This document shows, one piece after another, positions 1-7,658 of a stretch of 11,055 nucleotides of DNA. The stretch is from Planctomycetota bacterium (lineage in GTDB: Bacteria; Planctomycetota; Planctomycetia; Pirellulales; UBA1268). The notes below the pieces were generated by a model, which saw only the letters and a list, made by a program, of their open reading frames with translations, was not told the origin of the DNA and searched no databases. How positions within the stretch are numbered: position 1 is the stretch's first letter; the number at the start of each line of letters is the position of its first letter. The stretch lies in NCBI GenBank assembly GCA_003670825.1, contig QWQL01000151.1:1-11055 (forward strand). Reading direction: 5' to 3'. The position numbers were made by a program, and so were the translations under genes.

Positions 1-1179
1 CACCGTGCCCGTCACGTGGGGGGTCGCCATCGAGATGCCACTGTAGGAGGCATAGCCGTTGCCCGGAACGGTCGAGTAGATGCCGACGCCCGGCGCGGCC
101 ACGTCGACCGTGGTCACCCCGTAGTTGGAAAACGTCGCCAGCCGGTTCGACGAATCGGTCGCGGCGACCGAAATCACGGCGTCGCCGGCGTAGTTGGCCG
201 GGTACGAGGGCGTGGCGTCGTTGTTCGCCGACTCGTTGCCCGCCGCGGCAACGCACAGCACGCCCGCGGAGCCGCCGGCGGCGATCGCGTCACGGAGGGC
301 AGACGAAAATCCGCCCCCGCCCCAGCTGTTGTTCGTGGCCACCACGTTCACGCCGAACGACTGCCGCATCCGCGTGGCGTAGTTGATCGCGGCGACGGCG
401 CCGCTGGTCGAGCCGCTGCCGTCGGCCCCGAGAAACTTCAGGGCCATCAGCGATACGTTCCACGACACGCCGACAATGCCCACGCCGTTGTTGCCCACGG
501 CACCGATCGTGCCGGCCACGTGGGTGCCGTGCCCTTCATCGTCGAACGGATCGGCGTCGTTGTTGGCAAAGTCCCAGCCGCGGACGTCGTCGACGTAGCC
601 GTTGCGGTCGTTGTCGATCCCGTCACCTGCGATCTCTCCGGGATTTCGCCAGATGTTGGCCGCGAGATCCGGATGGTTGTAATCGATGCCGGTGTCGATC
701 ACTCCGACGACGACCGACCTCGAGCCGGAGGTCACATCCCACGCTTCCGCGACGTCCATGTCGGCATCGGCCACGCCACCGGTCTGACCTGAGTTGTTGA
801 GCCCCCAGAGACGGGAGTACGACGGGTCGTTCGGGGTCGCCGAGGTGGTGATCACGAAATCGGGTTCCACATACCGCACACCCGCCGTGGCGGCGGCCCA
901 GCTGCGGACATCTGCGACGCTGGCGGCTGGAGCCTGCAACGCCAGGAAACCTTCGCCGAGCGAAGCGGTGCTCCACCCCGGCCGCACGGCCACCGACGAT
1001 GCATGATCCGCTCGAACGATCCAGGCATCGGCCTTCACGGCATGGACTTGGCCATCCCACGCCAGTTCCCGGACCGCGGCCCCAAAATCGGCGGCCAGCA
1101 GGGCTCGCGGTTCCAGTTGCTCCAGCCGAGAAAGAACTCCACGGCGACGACGAGGCGGCAGGCGACTGGATCGGGACAT
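1..1179 (-). CDS. Secreted subtilisin-like serine peptidase (S8), C-terminus beyond window edge
   Basis: This is an exported endopeptidase of the subtilase family; 393 codons are present and the frame is still open at base 1. Residues 1-30 are Arg-rich and carry LEQLEPRALLAAD, a signature common at the N-terminus of exported planctomycete proteins. Residues about 40-110 resemble an inhibitor propeptide ending in VEPDFVI, and NDPSYSRLWGLNNSG (117-131) is a typical start of the mature enzyme. The catalytic triad is visible: Asp162 in VIDTGID, His217 in GHGTHVAGT and Ser383 in GISMATPHV, with the oxyanion Asn315 in AAAGNES. An acidic insert (GDGIDNDRNGYVDD, 185-198) may bind calcium. The usual GTSMA motif reads GISMA here. 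The ATG at 1179 is chosen because AGAGGG lies just upstream. Dockerin, FG-GAP or other anchor domains may follow outside the window. It is separated by 135 bases from the rhamnose cluster, and no functional link is evident. Family assignment is very secure; the substrate is unknown. Confidence 0.95.
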   Translation of the reverse strand, partial: MSRSSRLPPRRRRGVLSRLEQLEPRALLAADFGAAVRELAWDGQVHAVKADAWIVRADHASSVAVRPGWSTASLGEGFLALQAPAASVADVRSWAAATAGVRYVEPDFVITTSATPNDPSYSRLWGLNNSGQTGGVADADMDVAEAWDVTSGSRSVVVGVIDTGIDYNHPDLAANIWRNPGEIAGDGIDNDRNGYVDDVRGWDFANNDADPFDDEGHGTHVAGTIGAVGNNGVGIVGVSWNVSLMALKFLGADGSGSTSGAVAAINYATRMRQSFGVNVVATNNSWGGGGFSSALRDAIAAGGSAGVLCVAAAGNESANNDATPSYPANYAGDAVISVAATDSSNRLATFSNYGVTTVDVAAPGVGIYSTVPGNGYASYSGISMATPHVTGTV

Positions 1180-1203
1180 GATGCCCTCTTTGTAATGGAG
1201 AAA

Positions 1204-1227
1204 GACGCGGCGGCTCACCGCGGCGTC
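1204..1227 (-). terminator. Possible terminator or 5'-UTR hairpin between GH78 and the S8 gene
   Basis: GACGC (1204-1208) plus GCGG (1210-1213) pair with CCGC (1218-1221) plus GCGTC (1223-1227), with one G/G mismatch and a CTCA loop. Read on the minus strand, the stem is followed by TTTCTCC. This could end transcription of the rhamnose cluster, whose last stop codon is about 90 bases upstream. It could equally be a leader hairpin of the peptidase mRNA, since it lies 25-48 bases before that ATG. The T-run is short, so the terminator reading is only tentative. Confidence 0.35.
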
Positions 1228-1253
1228 GAGGAGTGACCAAGCCCTAACCACCC

Positions 1254-1285
1254 ACGAGTCTAAACTACTCGTCGGTTCCCGCCAA
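1254..1285 (-). promoter_or_regulatory. Candidate promoter and small dyad upstream of the S8 peptidase
   Basis: On the minus strand, TTGGCG (1280-1285) and TAGACT (1257-1262) are spaced by 17 bases, a fair match to a housekeeping sigma promoter. The same place holds a dyad, ACGAGT (1254-1259) and ACTCGT (1267-1272), with a 7-base loop overlapping the -10 box, which could be an operator. Promoter rules in planctomycetes are poorly defined, so this is weak evidence. Confidence 0.25.
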
Positions 1286-1314
1286 CAGCGGCACGAGCCG
1301 AGCTGTCCTAGGCG

Positions 1315-2670
1315 TTACCGTCCGACGAACCGGTACTCCCCCGAGCCGACTTCGAGGATGACCTCGCCAGCCCCCGCCTCGACGACCTTCACCCCCGGCA
1401 CGTCGCCGGCGGCCACCGGCAGCCCGTCGCGAAGGCCGCCCGCCCCGGTCGGCTCCCCCTCGGTGACCCTCGCCGCATCACGGGCCGGCACGTGGACCAT
1501 CGCGGTGGTATTGGCCGGAATCCTGACCCGCATCTCGATGCCGCCGTCGAGCCGCCTCCAGTGGCTCTGGATGGGACCCCGCGGGCCGTCGTAGTCGGCC
1601 TTCACCCACTCGATGACCGCCCGCTGGGGGTTGCTGCCGGGCGTCGGCGGCCGGGGCCGGATACGAATCCGTGCGAAGGCCGCGTCGATCGTGTCGATCC
1701 CGGCAAGCGTGCGGAAGCCCCACTCCATCGCCGCGCCGAAGGCGTAGTGGCTGAAGCTGTTCATGGCGGCGTTGTTCTTCCCGGTCGCCCCCTCGAAGCC
1801 GTGCTCCCGCGTAAAACTGTCCCATCGTTCCCAGACGCTGGTGGCCCCCTGCTCCACCTCGTATCCCCAGCTCGGAAACTCACGGCTCTGGAAGAGCCGG
1901 CAGGCGAGATCGTGATGGCCGTGGGCCGAGAGCACCGGCAGAATTGCCTTCGTGCCGAGGAAGCCGGTCGCCATCCGAAAGCCGTTCTTCTCGATCCGGC
2001 CGGCGAGCTGCTGGGCCACGGCGGCGGTCTTCTCATCCGGTACGAGCCCCATCTCGAGCGCGAGCACGCAGGCCGTTTGTGTGTCGACGGCCACCATGCC
2101 GTCGGCGCGGAGATAGTTCCGGCGAAACGACGCCGCGAGATCCTCGAATCGGCGACTGTAGACGGCCCCCTCGTCACCCCTCCCAAGCATGAAGGCCATC
2201 TGCGTCATCATCCGCGCCGACTGGGCGTGCTCGCAGAGGTCGATGAAGGCAGTCGGCGTGGTCTCGTCCACGTTGAGCCAGTCGCCCCACTCGTTGCCCG
2301 CGGCCACGCCCTCGAGCTGCGGGTCGAGCCGAGCCCGCCAATCCATGAACCTCGTCATCGACTCCCAGTGCCGCTCCACCAGCCGCCGGTCGCCGTAGAC
2401 CGTGGCCATCGTCCACGGACAGATGACGCCCGCATCGGTCCAGGCCGTGCCGAACGTAGCGCCGGGCTTCCCGTGCGCGAAGGGATAGGGGGCGTAGTCG
2501 GGATACGCGCCGGCGTCGACGCCGTCTTGCCGCTGGGCCTCGCGGACGTCTTCGATCCACTTCGTGAAGAAGCCGGCCACGTCGGCGTTGAACGTCGCCG
2601 TGCGGGCGTAGATCTGGGCGTCTCCCATCCAGCCGAGCCGCTCATCCCGCTGCGGGCAGTCGGTCGGCAC
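1315..2670 (-). CDS. GH78 alpha-L-rhamnosidase, catalytic C-terminal part cut off by an in-frame stop
   Basis: This frame carries the (alpha/alpha)6-barrel and C-terminal beta domain of a GH78 alpha-L-rhamnosidase. The barrel motif PTDCPQRDERLGWMGDAQ sits at its very start, and TSVWERWD about 275 residues later. In characterised GH78 enzymes the Glu in RDER is the general acid and the Glu in WERW acts as the base; both are intact. The usual start call is a GTG at 2668-2670, but this codon is the Val of the conserved VPTDCPQRDER segment, has no convincing ribosome-binding site, and would give a cytoplasmic fragment without the N-terminal beta domains. The frame is open back to the TAG at 2689-2691 and is the same frame as the upstream 1094-codon gene. 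It is therefore best read as the 3' part of one gene broken by a single amber codon, and probably not translated alone. It ends with TAA at 1315-1317. Confidence 0.85.
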   Translation of the reverse strand: MPTDCPQRDERLGWMGDAQIYARTATFNADVAGFFTKWIEDVREAQRQDGVDAGAYPDYAPYPFAHGKPGATFGTAWTDAGVICPWTMATVYGDRRLVERHWESMTRFMDWRARLDPQLEGVAAGNEWGDWLNVDETTPTAFIDLCEHAQSARMMTQMAFMLGRGDEGAVYSRRFEDLAASFRRNYLRADGMVAVDTQTACVLALEMGLVPDEKTAAVAQQLAGRIEKNGFRMATGFLGTKAILPVLSAHGHHDLACRLFQSREFPSWGYEVEQGATSVWERWDSFTREHGFEGATGKNNAAMNSFSHYAFGAAMEWGFRTLAGIDTIDAAFARIRIRPRPPTPGSNPQRAVIEWVKADYDGPRGPIQSHWRRLDGGIEMRVRIPANTTAMVHVPARDAARVTEGEPTGAGGLRDGLPVAAGDVPGVKVVEAGAGEVILEVGSGEYRFVGR

Positions 2671-2688
2671 CTCGATGAAGTTGGCCCG

Positions 2689-2691
2689 CTA
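2689..2691 (-). other. In-frame amber codon interrupting the GH78 gene
   Basis: The coding strand reads QNTQWT, then TAG, then RANFIEVPTDCPQRDER with no shift of frame. GH78 proteins usually have Gln at this point (pattern W-x-Q-R-x-N-F). CAG to TAG, a single C-to-T transition on the coding strand (G to A at plus-strand base 2691), explains the break. It is codon 1095 of an otherwise continuous 1552-codon frame. Confidence 0.85.
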
Positions 2692-5600
2692 CGTCCACTG
2701 CGTGTTCTGCCAGAATCGGGTCAGCAGGTCGTCGCTACAGGCGAACCGGCCGACGAGCGGCGTGTCGTTGTGGAGCACGAGGCCCATCACCGTATCCAGC
2801 GGCGGCAGCGTGCCGGCCGGCAGGCCCGTCACCTCCACGAACTGGAAGCCGTGGTAGGTGAATCGCGGCGTCCAGGTCTCCACGCCACCGCCCTTACAGA
2901 CATAGGTGTCGGTGGCCCGGGCCTTCCGCAGGTTCTCCGTCATCAGCCGGCCGTCGGAATGGAGCATCTCGCCGTGGCGGAGCGTGATCTCGGTGCCGGC
3001 CGCCGCGGTCACCTTCAGCTGAACCACGCCGGCGAAGTTTTGCCCGAAATCAAAGATGAAGATGCCGGGCTTCCACTCCGTCACGCGCGTCGCCGCCAAC
3101 TCCTGCGTGATGCGAATCGGCGGGGCGGCATACGACACGATCTCAGCCGGCTTCACAAAGCCCACGCGCACCTCGCGGCTCAGGCCCGGCTCGAAAAACG
3201 GCGCCTGCTCGGCGGCATTCGTCTCGGCCAGTACGGCTGCCTGCCAGGCCGACGTGTCCCCGGAGGCTGAACCACCATCACCAGAGGCCGATGGCGTGTC
3301 CCAGCCGGCGAGTTCGCGACGGGCGTCGTACCGCTCGCCCATCAGCAGGTCGGCCTCCCGGGTCGGCCCCGAGTCGGTCACCTGCCACGAGGGATCGGTG
3401 ACGATGCTCTCCCGCGAGCCGTCGGCGTAGTCGATGTCGAGCTGGCAGAGGATCGCCGGCGTCTTGCCGTAGATGTTCCGCCCGGTCTTGTGCGGCCCGT
3501 AGCCCACGAGCAGGCCGTAGCCCACGTACCCTGCATACCAGCCATCGGCCACCGTCGCACCCAGGCAGTGCGGCCCCGCAGCCGCCAGCAGGCCCGTGAC
3601 ATCGTGCGACCGGGCGTGGACTCGCCGGTGGTAATCGGCCCAGCCGGGCTCGAAGAGATCCTCGCTCACGCGGCGGCCGTCGATCGACCAGTCCACGATG
3701 CCGAGCGCCGTGCCGTGGAGCACCGCCCGCTTCACCGGCTTCGCCGTGGCGAACGGCTTACGGTACTGACGGGCCGGCGGCAGGTGGAGCTTCCTCGGCT
3801 CCGCATGGAGCGGTGCCTGATCGCGGGCCGCGATCCAGCGGCCTTTCCAGTCGGCCGCTTCGAGGAGGCCAAGCGAGAACGCCGCCGGCTCGCTCCACGC
3901 CGACTCGCGGTCGTCGCGATCCCAGGCCATCACCTTCCAACACACCCGGTCGCCGCTCGCCAGCGGTTTTCCGGCATAGGCGATCCCGAGCGTCTCGCCC
4001 GAGTCGACCCGGCCGGAATCCCAGCGATCGGCCCTGCCGGGCTCGAGCAACGCCGGCTCGCTCGCCGCGAGAATGCGATAGGCCGACTGCCGCTGGCCGC
4101 GGTCGGCGTCGGGGGCGGTCACGATCCAGGAGAGCCGCGGCTCGCGGCTGCCGATCCCCTCAGGCCCCTCGAGCCACTCGCATTTCAGCGACATCGGCAT
4201 GACGCCTGGTGCTGCGCCGTCTCCAGCCGCGGCCATGAGCGTGCAGCCGACCGCCTCGATGTCCACGCCCTCCGGCGCCGTCACCCAGGAGCGGATCGTG
4301 CCGTCCTGGCGCCGCTCGTGCCGCACGCGGATCGGGCCCTGGGGGGTCGGATAGCTGCCCTCGGCCCAGTCGAGGTCGCCGAGCACCGGGGCGATCCGCG
4401 CCGTGGTGAAGCCCGGCGCTGCCGGTGATACACCGAGCACGTGCCGGCTGAGCCATGCCGTGGGCCCGCTCGCCCACCCGTGGCAGAGGCTGTGGCGAAA
4501 GCCCTCGTAGCAGTAGGCACCGCAGTCGCCGTGGATATCCTTCCTGCCCTCGGGCACCAGTTCGTCGATCCGCGTGGCGTTCTTCGTCCACGCCAGGTCG
4601 AAATCCTCCCAGAACGTGGTCGCGCCCAGGTCGAGCATCCCGCCCCAGTAGGTGCGGATCAGGTCGAGCGCGGCCTTCTCGCGGCCCCCCTTCGCCAGCG
4701 CGTTCAACACATAGAAACCGTAGAACGTCGACACGCCCGTGGAACCGCCCGGCAGGAGCACGGCGTCGGCGGTTTCCTGCGCATCCCGCATGCCCGCGAG
4801 GGCCACCAGCGCCGCCCCGCTCTTCGAGCCATTCGCCTCGGGCACCACCTTTCGCCCGCGGTCGGCCGCGGTGCGGCAGATCCCCGCCACGCGGTCGTCA
4901 CCGAGTTCCGTCATCAGCCGGGTGCCGGCATCCAGCGTCATCACGAGCAACGCCTGCAGGCCGGCCGTCACCCCCTGCTGATTCGGCGAACTCGGCCAGT
5001 CGAGGAATCGCATCCCGTCGATCTGCTCGCGGCCGTCGGGGCCCACCAGCGTCGCCAGCCGCTCCAGCAGCGCTGCCAGGTAGGGCTGCTGGGCCTCGAG
5101 GTAGTTTCGGTCGCCGTGGTGCATCCACATCTCCTCGTGGATCAGCACCCACCACATCGAGTAGCTGGAGATGCCGTTCATCCACTTCGGCAGGGGCGTC
5201 ACGTCACGGGTGAGGTCGAGCGAGGCGGGCGCCACATCGTTGAACCCAAACACCGCGTTGATCGTGCTCACCTCAGGGTGCATGTCGCCGATCCAGACGA
5301 GCCGATCCCGCTTGATGCCATCCCAGAGGTAGTCCTGCATGCAGAGGTGCACGGTGTCGGCCCCCACCTCCCAGATACGGTTGAGCCGCTCGTCGGAGCA
5401 GCGAAACGACCCCAGCCGGGGCACGTCGCGAATGCCGAGCACCGCCCGCACCTGCGTGAGCCGCACGGGCCGGTCGGGGTCTATCGCGTCGATCCGTACA
5501 AACCGGAAGCCGCTCGGGCCGATCGTCTGCGTGCCGAGCCAGGGCAGCGTGACGATCTGGTCGCGGACGGCGTGGTCGTTGCCAGCGTTCTTCTGGCCCC

Positions 5601-5973
5601 CGAGGTCGGCCATCGCCTCGCTGGCCGACTCGCCAAACCTGACCCGCGCCCGCACCGGCTCTTTGCCGGGGTTTAGCGGAGTGGAGAGCCGCACGTGCCC
5701 CTGGATCTCGCGGCCGAAGTCGAGGAGCACGCCACCAGTGGAGCCGGGCGTGGTGGTGATCACGCACGGTGGTAACCGCGACTCGAGCAGCGGCTGCCCG
5801 GGCTGCGGGGCGAGGAGTATCTGCGTGTCGCTCACGCCCTGCTCGCTCTGCCAAACCACCCGCACCGGCTCGACGAAGAACTCCGTGATCGGCGACCGCT
5901 TTCCCGTCCCCGGCTGGTCGGCCGCGGCTCCCGCGACCATCAGGAGCCAGACCATAACTGCGACGTACTGCAT
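2689..5973 (-). CDS. Exported double-module GH78 alpha-L-rhamnosidase, N-terminal 1094 residues (interrupted)
   Basis: This is a glycoside hydrolase predicted to remove terminal alpha-L-rhamnose from glycans outside the cytoplasm. Residues 1-18 form a signal peptide (hydrophobic core VMVWLLMVAGAAA, then Asp). Module A (about 25-580) is a complete but divergent GH78-like unit: a beta domain (LLDFGREIQGHVRL, 83-96), then a six-hairpin barrel with DGIKRDRLVWIGD (218-230) and TTFWEDFD (452-459). Module B starts near 594 with SLKCEWLEGPEGIGSREPRLSW, the usual opening of classical GH78 enzymes. It continues with the Bac_rhamnosid_N domain (about 735-890) and the beta domain with FDFGQNFAGVVQL (974-986). 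It stops at QNTQWT just before the second barrel, because of the amber codon at 2689-2691. As it stands the product would keep only the atypical module A barrel. The ATG at 5973 is preceded by GGGGGT and begins the signal peptide. A low-complexity Gly/Ser/Asp stretch lies at 895-909. The gene follows yidR after 95 bases. Confidence 0.9.
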   Translation of the reverse strand: MQYVAVMVWLLMVAGAAADQPGTGKRSPITEFFVEPVRVVWQSEQGVSDTQILLAPQPGQPLLESRLPPCVITTTPGSTGGVLLDFGREIQGHVRLSTPLNPGKEPVRARVRFGESASEAMADLGGQKNAGNDHAVRDQIVTLPWLGTQTIGPSGFRFVRIDAIDPDRPVRLTQVRAVLGIRDVPRLGSFRCSDERLNRIWEVGADTVHLCMQDYLWDGIKRDRLVWIGDMHPEVSTINAVFGFNDVAPASLDLTRDVTPLPKWMNGISSYSMWWVLIHEEMWMHHGDRNYLEAQQPYLAALLERLATLVGPDGREQIDGMRFLDWPSSPNQQGVTAGLQALLVMTLDAGTRLMTELGDDRVAGICRTAADRGRKVVPEANGSKSGAALVALAGMRDAQETADAVLLPGGSTGVSTFYGFYVLNALAKGGREKAALDLIRTYWGGMLDLGATTFWEDFDLAWTKNATRIDELVPEGRKDIHGDCGAYCYEGFRHSLCHGWASGPTAWLSRHVLGVSPAAPGFTTARIAPVLGDLDWAEGSYPTPQGPIRVRHERRQDGTIRSWVTAPEGVDIEAVGCTLMAAAGDGAAPGVMPMSLKCEWLEGPEGIGSREPRLSWIVTAPDADRGQRQSAYRILAASEPALLEPGRADRWDSGRVDSGETLGIAYAGKPLASGDRVCWKVMAWDRDDRESAWSEPAAFSLGLLEAADWKGRWIAARDQAPLHAEPRKLHLPPARQYRKPFATAKPVKRAVLHGTALGIVDWSIDGRRVSEDLFEPGWADYHRRVHARSHDVTGLLAAAGPHCLGATVADGWYAGYVGYGLLVGYGPHKTGRNIYGKTPAILCQLDIDYADGSRESIVTDPSWQVTDSGPTREADLLMGERYDARRELAGWDTPSASGDGGSASGDTSAWQAAVLAETNAAEQAPFFEPGLSREVRVGFVKPAEIVSYAAPPIRITQELAATRVTEWKPGIFIFDFGQNFAGVVQLKVTAAAGTEITLRHGEMLHSDGRLMTENLRKARATDTYVCKGGGVETWTPRFTYHGFQFVEVTGLPAGTLPPLDTVMGLVLHNDTPLVGRFACSDDLLTRFWQNTQWT

Positions 5974-6017
5974 GGCTCATCGACCCCCAACGCGAAGCGG
6001 GTGAATGGACGGGAGAA

Positions 6018-6046
6018 ACTGTGTCGTGCTCGAACTCGGCAGTCAA
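6018..6046 (-). promoter_or_regulatory. Candidate promoter for the GH78 gene
   Basis: In the 95-base gap between yidR and the GH78 start, the minus strand has TTGACT (6041-6046) and CACAGT (6018-6023) 17 bases apart. The -35-like box is good and the -10-like box is poor. If real, the rhamnosidase could be transcribed separately from the upstream rhaA genes, with a leader of about 40 bases. Confidence 0.25.
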
Positions 6047-6068
6047 TCCGGCTCGGCCGCGGTTAACG

Positions 6069-7388
6069 TCACTGCGGGACGTCAACCACGAAGATCTGAT
6101 TCCACGTGCGGCCGTCGACGGCGACAACCCGCCGGGCGTACGCGATCCGCCTGCCATCGGGGGAGATCACGCAGGCCTCGGGCCGCGGCCCCATGTCGTC
6201 GCGCGCCGCCGCCGTGAGGCGGGTCACGTCACCGCTGCCGGCGTCGATGAGGCAGACACTGCCATCGATCACACACGCCAACCGCTCACTGTCGGGGCTC
6301 CACGAAAAGGCGCTGGCGATGCCCACGGCGTCATGCGTGACCTGCCGCGGAACGCCACCGGCGGGGTTGACGGTGAAGAGTTGCACGATCCCGGCGTCAT
6401 CCCGCATCAACAACGCAATCCGAGTACCGTCGGGGCTCGATCGCAGCCAGTGCCGCGGCCCCTGAATGCCGGGATACCTGCGGTCGGCCGTGCGCGTGAG
6501 CCGCCGCTGCCGCACGCCGCGGGGTGGAGCAGGACGCGTGGTCGCCGTGCCCGCCACGGGCCCCTCGCCGGCGGTCGCGAGAGCGGCGAGTTCGTCGGGC
6601 AGGTCGACCACGAAGACCTCGCTGATCGTCTCGCCCATGGTCGTCACCACGTAACCCTGGAAGGCGATCGCCCGCCGCTGCCGCACGCCGTCGGCGTTGG
6701 CGTAGCCTGCCTCTCCGATCCACGCCTCCTCGAAGGCCTTCGAGATCTCGTCGCTCCCCGGCGACGGCGCGTCGGTGAGCCGGGAAACGAGCACCGTGAA
6801 GGCTGACCCATCGTGGTTCCGCGGATGCGTTGTCGGCACCGTCGTGGGCCTGCCGCAGGCGCTGACGCCGACCCCTCGCAGGCTCCGCTCGCCCCCCTGC
6901 CCGGCCTCGGCCGCCGCCTCGAGCACCGCATCCTCATACGTGCTGCTCACCGCGGCGCCGTCCGGCGAAAATACATGGAGGTGGGTGCCGCCGCGGAGAG
7001 CACCGGCCGTGAACGGCGGCATCAGGTCGCGGGCGTCGAGGTTCTCGGCCACGTCAGGATGCGACGTGCGGACGACGACTCCCTGCCGCCGCGCCGCCCC
7101 GTATGACCAGGCGGGCGTGGGCCGCTCCGGGCCCAGGATGAAGGCGAGGCGGTCGTCCACCGGACTGTGCGTCACCACGCCACAGCAGGCCCCCTCCCGC
7201 GACTCATAGACCACCTCGACCCGGCCTGTGTCCACCTCCACCCGCTCGATCCGCGTGCCGTCGAAGACCGAGCCGTCGGGGGTGGAACGGACGTCGTAGA
7301 CGATCCACCGCGAGTCGGGCGACCAGACGCCGCTGTTGGTGAGCACGTGGCCGTGCGGGGCGGTGGTGATCTGTCGCGGTTCGGGCAT
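6069..7388 (-). CDS. yidR: YidR-like DUF3748 beta-propeller protein
   Basis: This 439-residue protein belongs to the DUF3748 family, of which E. coli YidR is a member. Its biochemical role is not established. The match to YidR as remembered runs along the whole chain: HVLTNSGVWSPDSRWIVYDVR (14-34), GTRIERVEVDTGRVEVVY (44-61), GALRGGTHLHVFSPDG (129-144), GSDEISKAFEEAWIG (211-225), TRPAPPRGVRQRRLT (284-298) and PRHWLRSSPDGTRIALLMRDD (311-331). Repeated SPDG/SPDS turns (23, 141, 318, 364, 409) indicate TolB/WD40-type propeller blades. No signal peptide or membrane segment is seen, so it is probably cytoplasmic. It starts 48 bases after the small membrane gene and precedes the rhamnosidase gene, so it is probably in the same operon. 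It could be a sugar-sensing, scaffold or lactonase-like enzyme, but nothing in the sequence decides this. The ribosome-binding site before the ATG is weak. Confidence 0.88.
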   Translation of the reverse strand: MPEPRQITTAPHGHVLTNSGVWSPDSRWIVYDVRSTPDGSVFDGTRIERVEVDTGRVEVVYESREGACCGVVTHSPVDDRLAFILGPERPTPAWSYGAARRQGVVVRTSHPDVAENLDARDLMPPFTAGALRGGTHLHVFSPDGAAVSSTYEDAVLEAAAEAGQGGERSLRGVGVSACGRPTTVPTTHPRNHDGSAFTVLVSRLTDAPSPGSDEISKAFEEAWIGEAGYANADGVRQRRAIAFQGYVVTTMGETISEVFVVDLPDELAALATAGEGPVAGTATTRPAPPRGVRQRRLTRTADRRYPGIQGPRHWLRSSPDGTRIALLMRDDAGIVQLFTVNPAGGVPRQVTHDAVGIASAFSWSPDSERLACVIDGSVCLIDAGSGDVTRLTAAARDDMGPRPEACVISPDGRRIAYARRVVAVDGRTWNQIFVVDVPQ

Positions 7389-7436
7389 GGGGACCGCCGT
7401 GGGGATGGTCGCGCGGGAGCGTTCACGCCGCGCGAT

Positions 7437-7634
7437 TCACTCCACCTTCATCCAGAAGGGGGCCGCGACGAACCAGGCAACCGTCGAGACGAGCATGATC
7501 GTCTTGACCGTGTCGAGCGGCAGCGCGGGCGATCCCGCCTGCCCCGCCGCGATCGACTGGAGCATGAACACGGCCGGCGGCACGATCGTGCCCGCCAGCG
7601 CGAGAAGCCCGACAGACGTGGCAGCCATCTTCAT
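7437..7634 (-). CDS. Small two-helix membrane protein of unknown function
   Basis: This is a 65-residue hydrophobic protein with two predicted transmembrane segments, about 6-29 (TSVGLLALAGTIVPPAVFML) and 43-61 (VKTIMLVSTVAWFVAAPFWM). They are joined by a short Gly/Ala/Pro loop and flanked by Lys at both ends. I do not recognise the family. A good ribosome-binding site (GAAGGA, about 9 bases before the ATG) supports real translation. It begins only 24 bases after the permease stop codon, so it is almost certainly co-transcribed with it. Small partners of two helices are known for some other secondary transporters, so an accessory or stabilising subunit of the permease is a reasonable guess, but no homology shows this. 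Confidence 0.7.
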   Translation of the reverse strand: MKMAATSVGLLALAGTIVPPAVFMLQSIAAGQAGSPALPLDTVKTIMLVSTVAWFVAAPFWMKVE

Positions 7635-7658
7635 GGTGAGTATCCTTCGGTCGGTGAT

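Noticed and set aside
623..1240. Minus-strand open frame of 205 codons overlapping the S8 peptidase start
   Set aside because: It is out of frame with the subtilase, which shows propeptide and catalytic Asp motifs over the same bases; the 205-residue product is Arg-rich and featureless.
1492..3270. Long plus-strand open frame of 592 codons opposite the GH78 gene
   Set aside because: It is an antisense shadow of high-GC coding sequence, with Arg/His/Gly/Pro-rich composition and no recognisable domain, while the minus strand encodes clear GH78 motifs.
4192..4200. Internal ATG codons at the module A/B junction as a separate start for module B
   Set aside because: There is no ribosome-binding site before them, no stop codon separates the modules, and a separate module B would lack an export signal although GH78 enzymes of this kind are usually exported.
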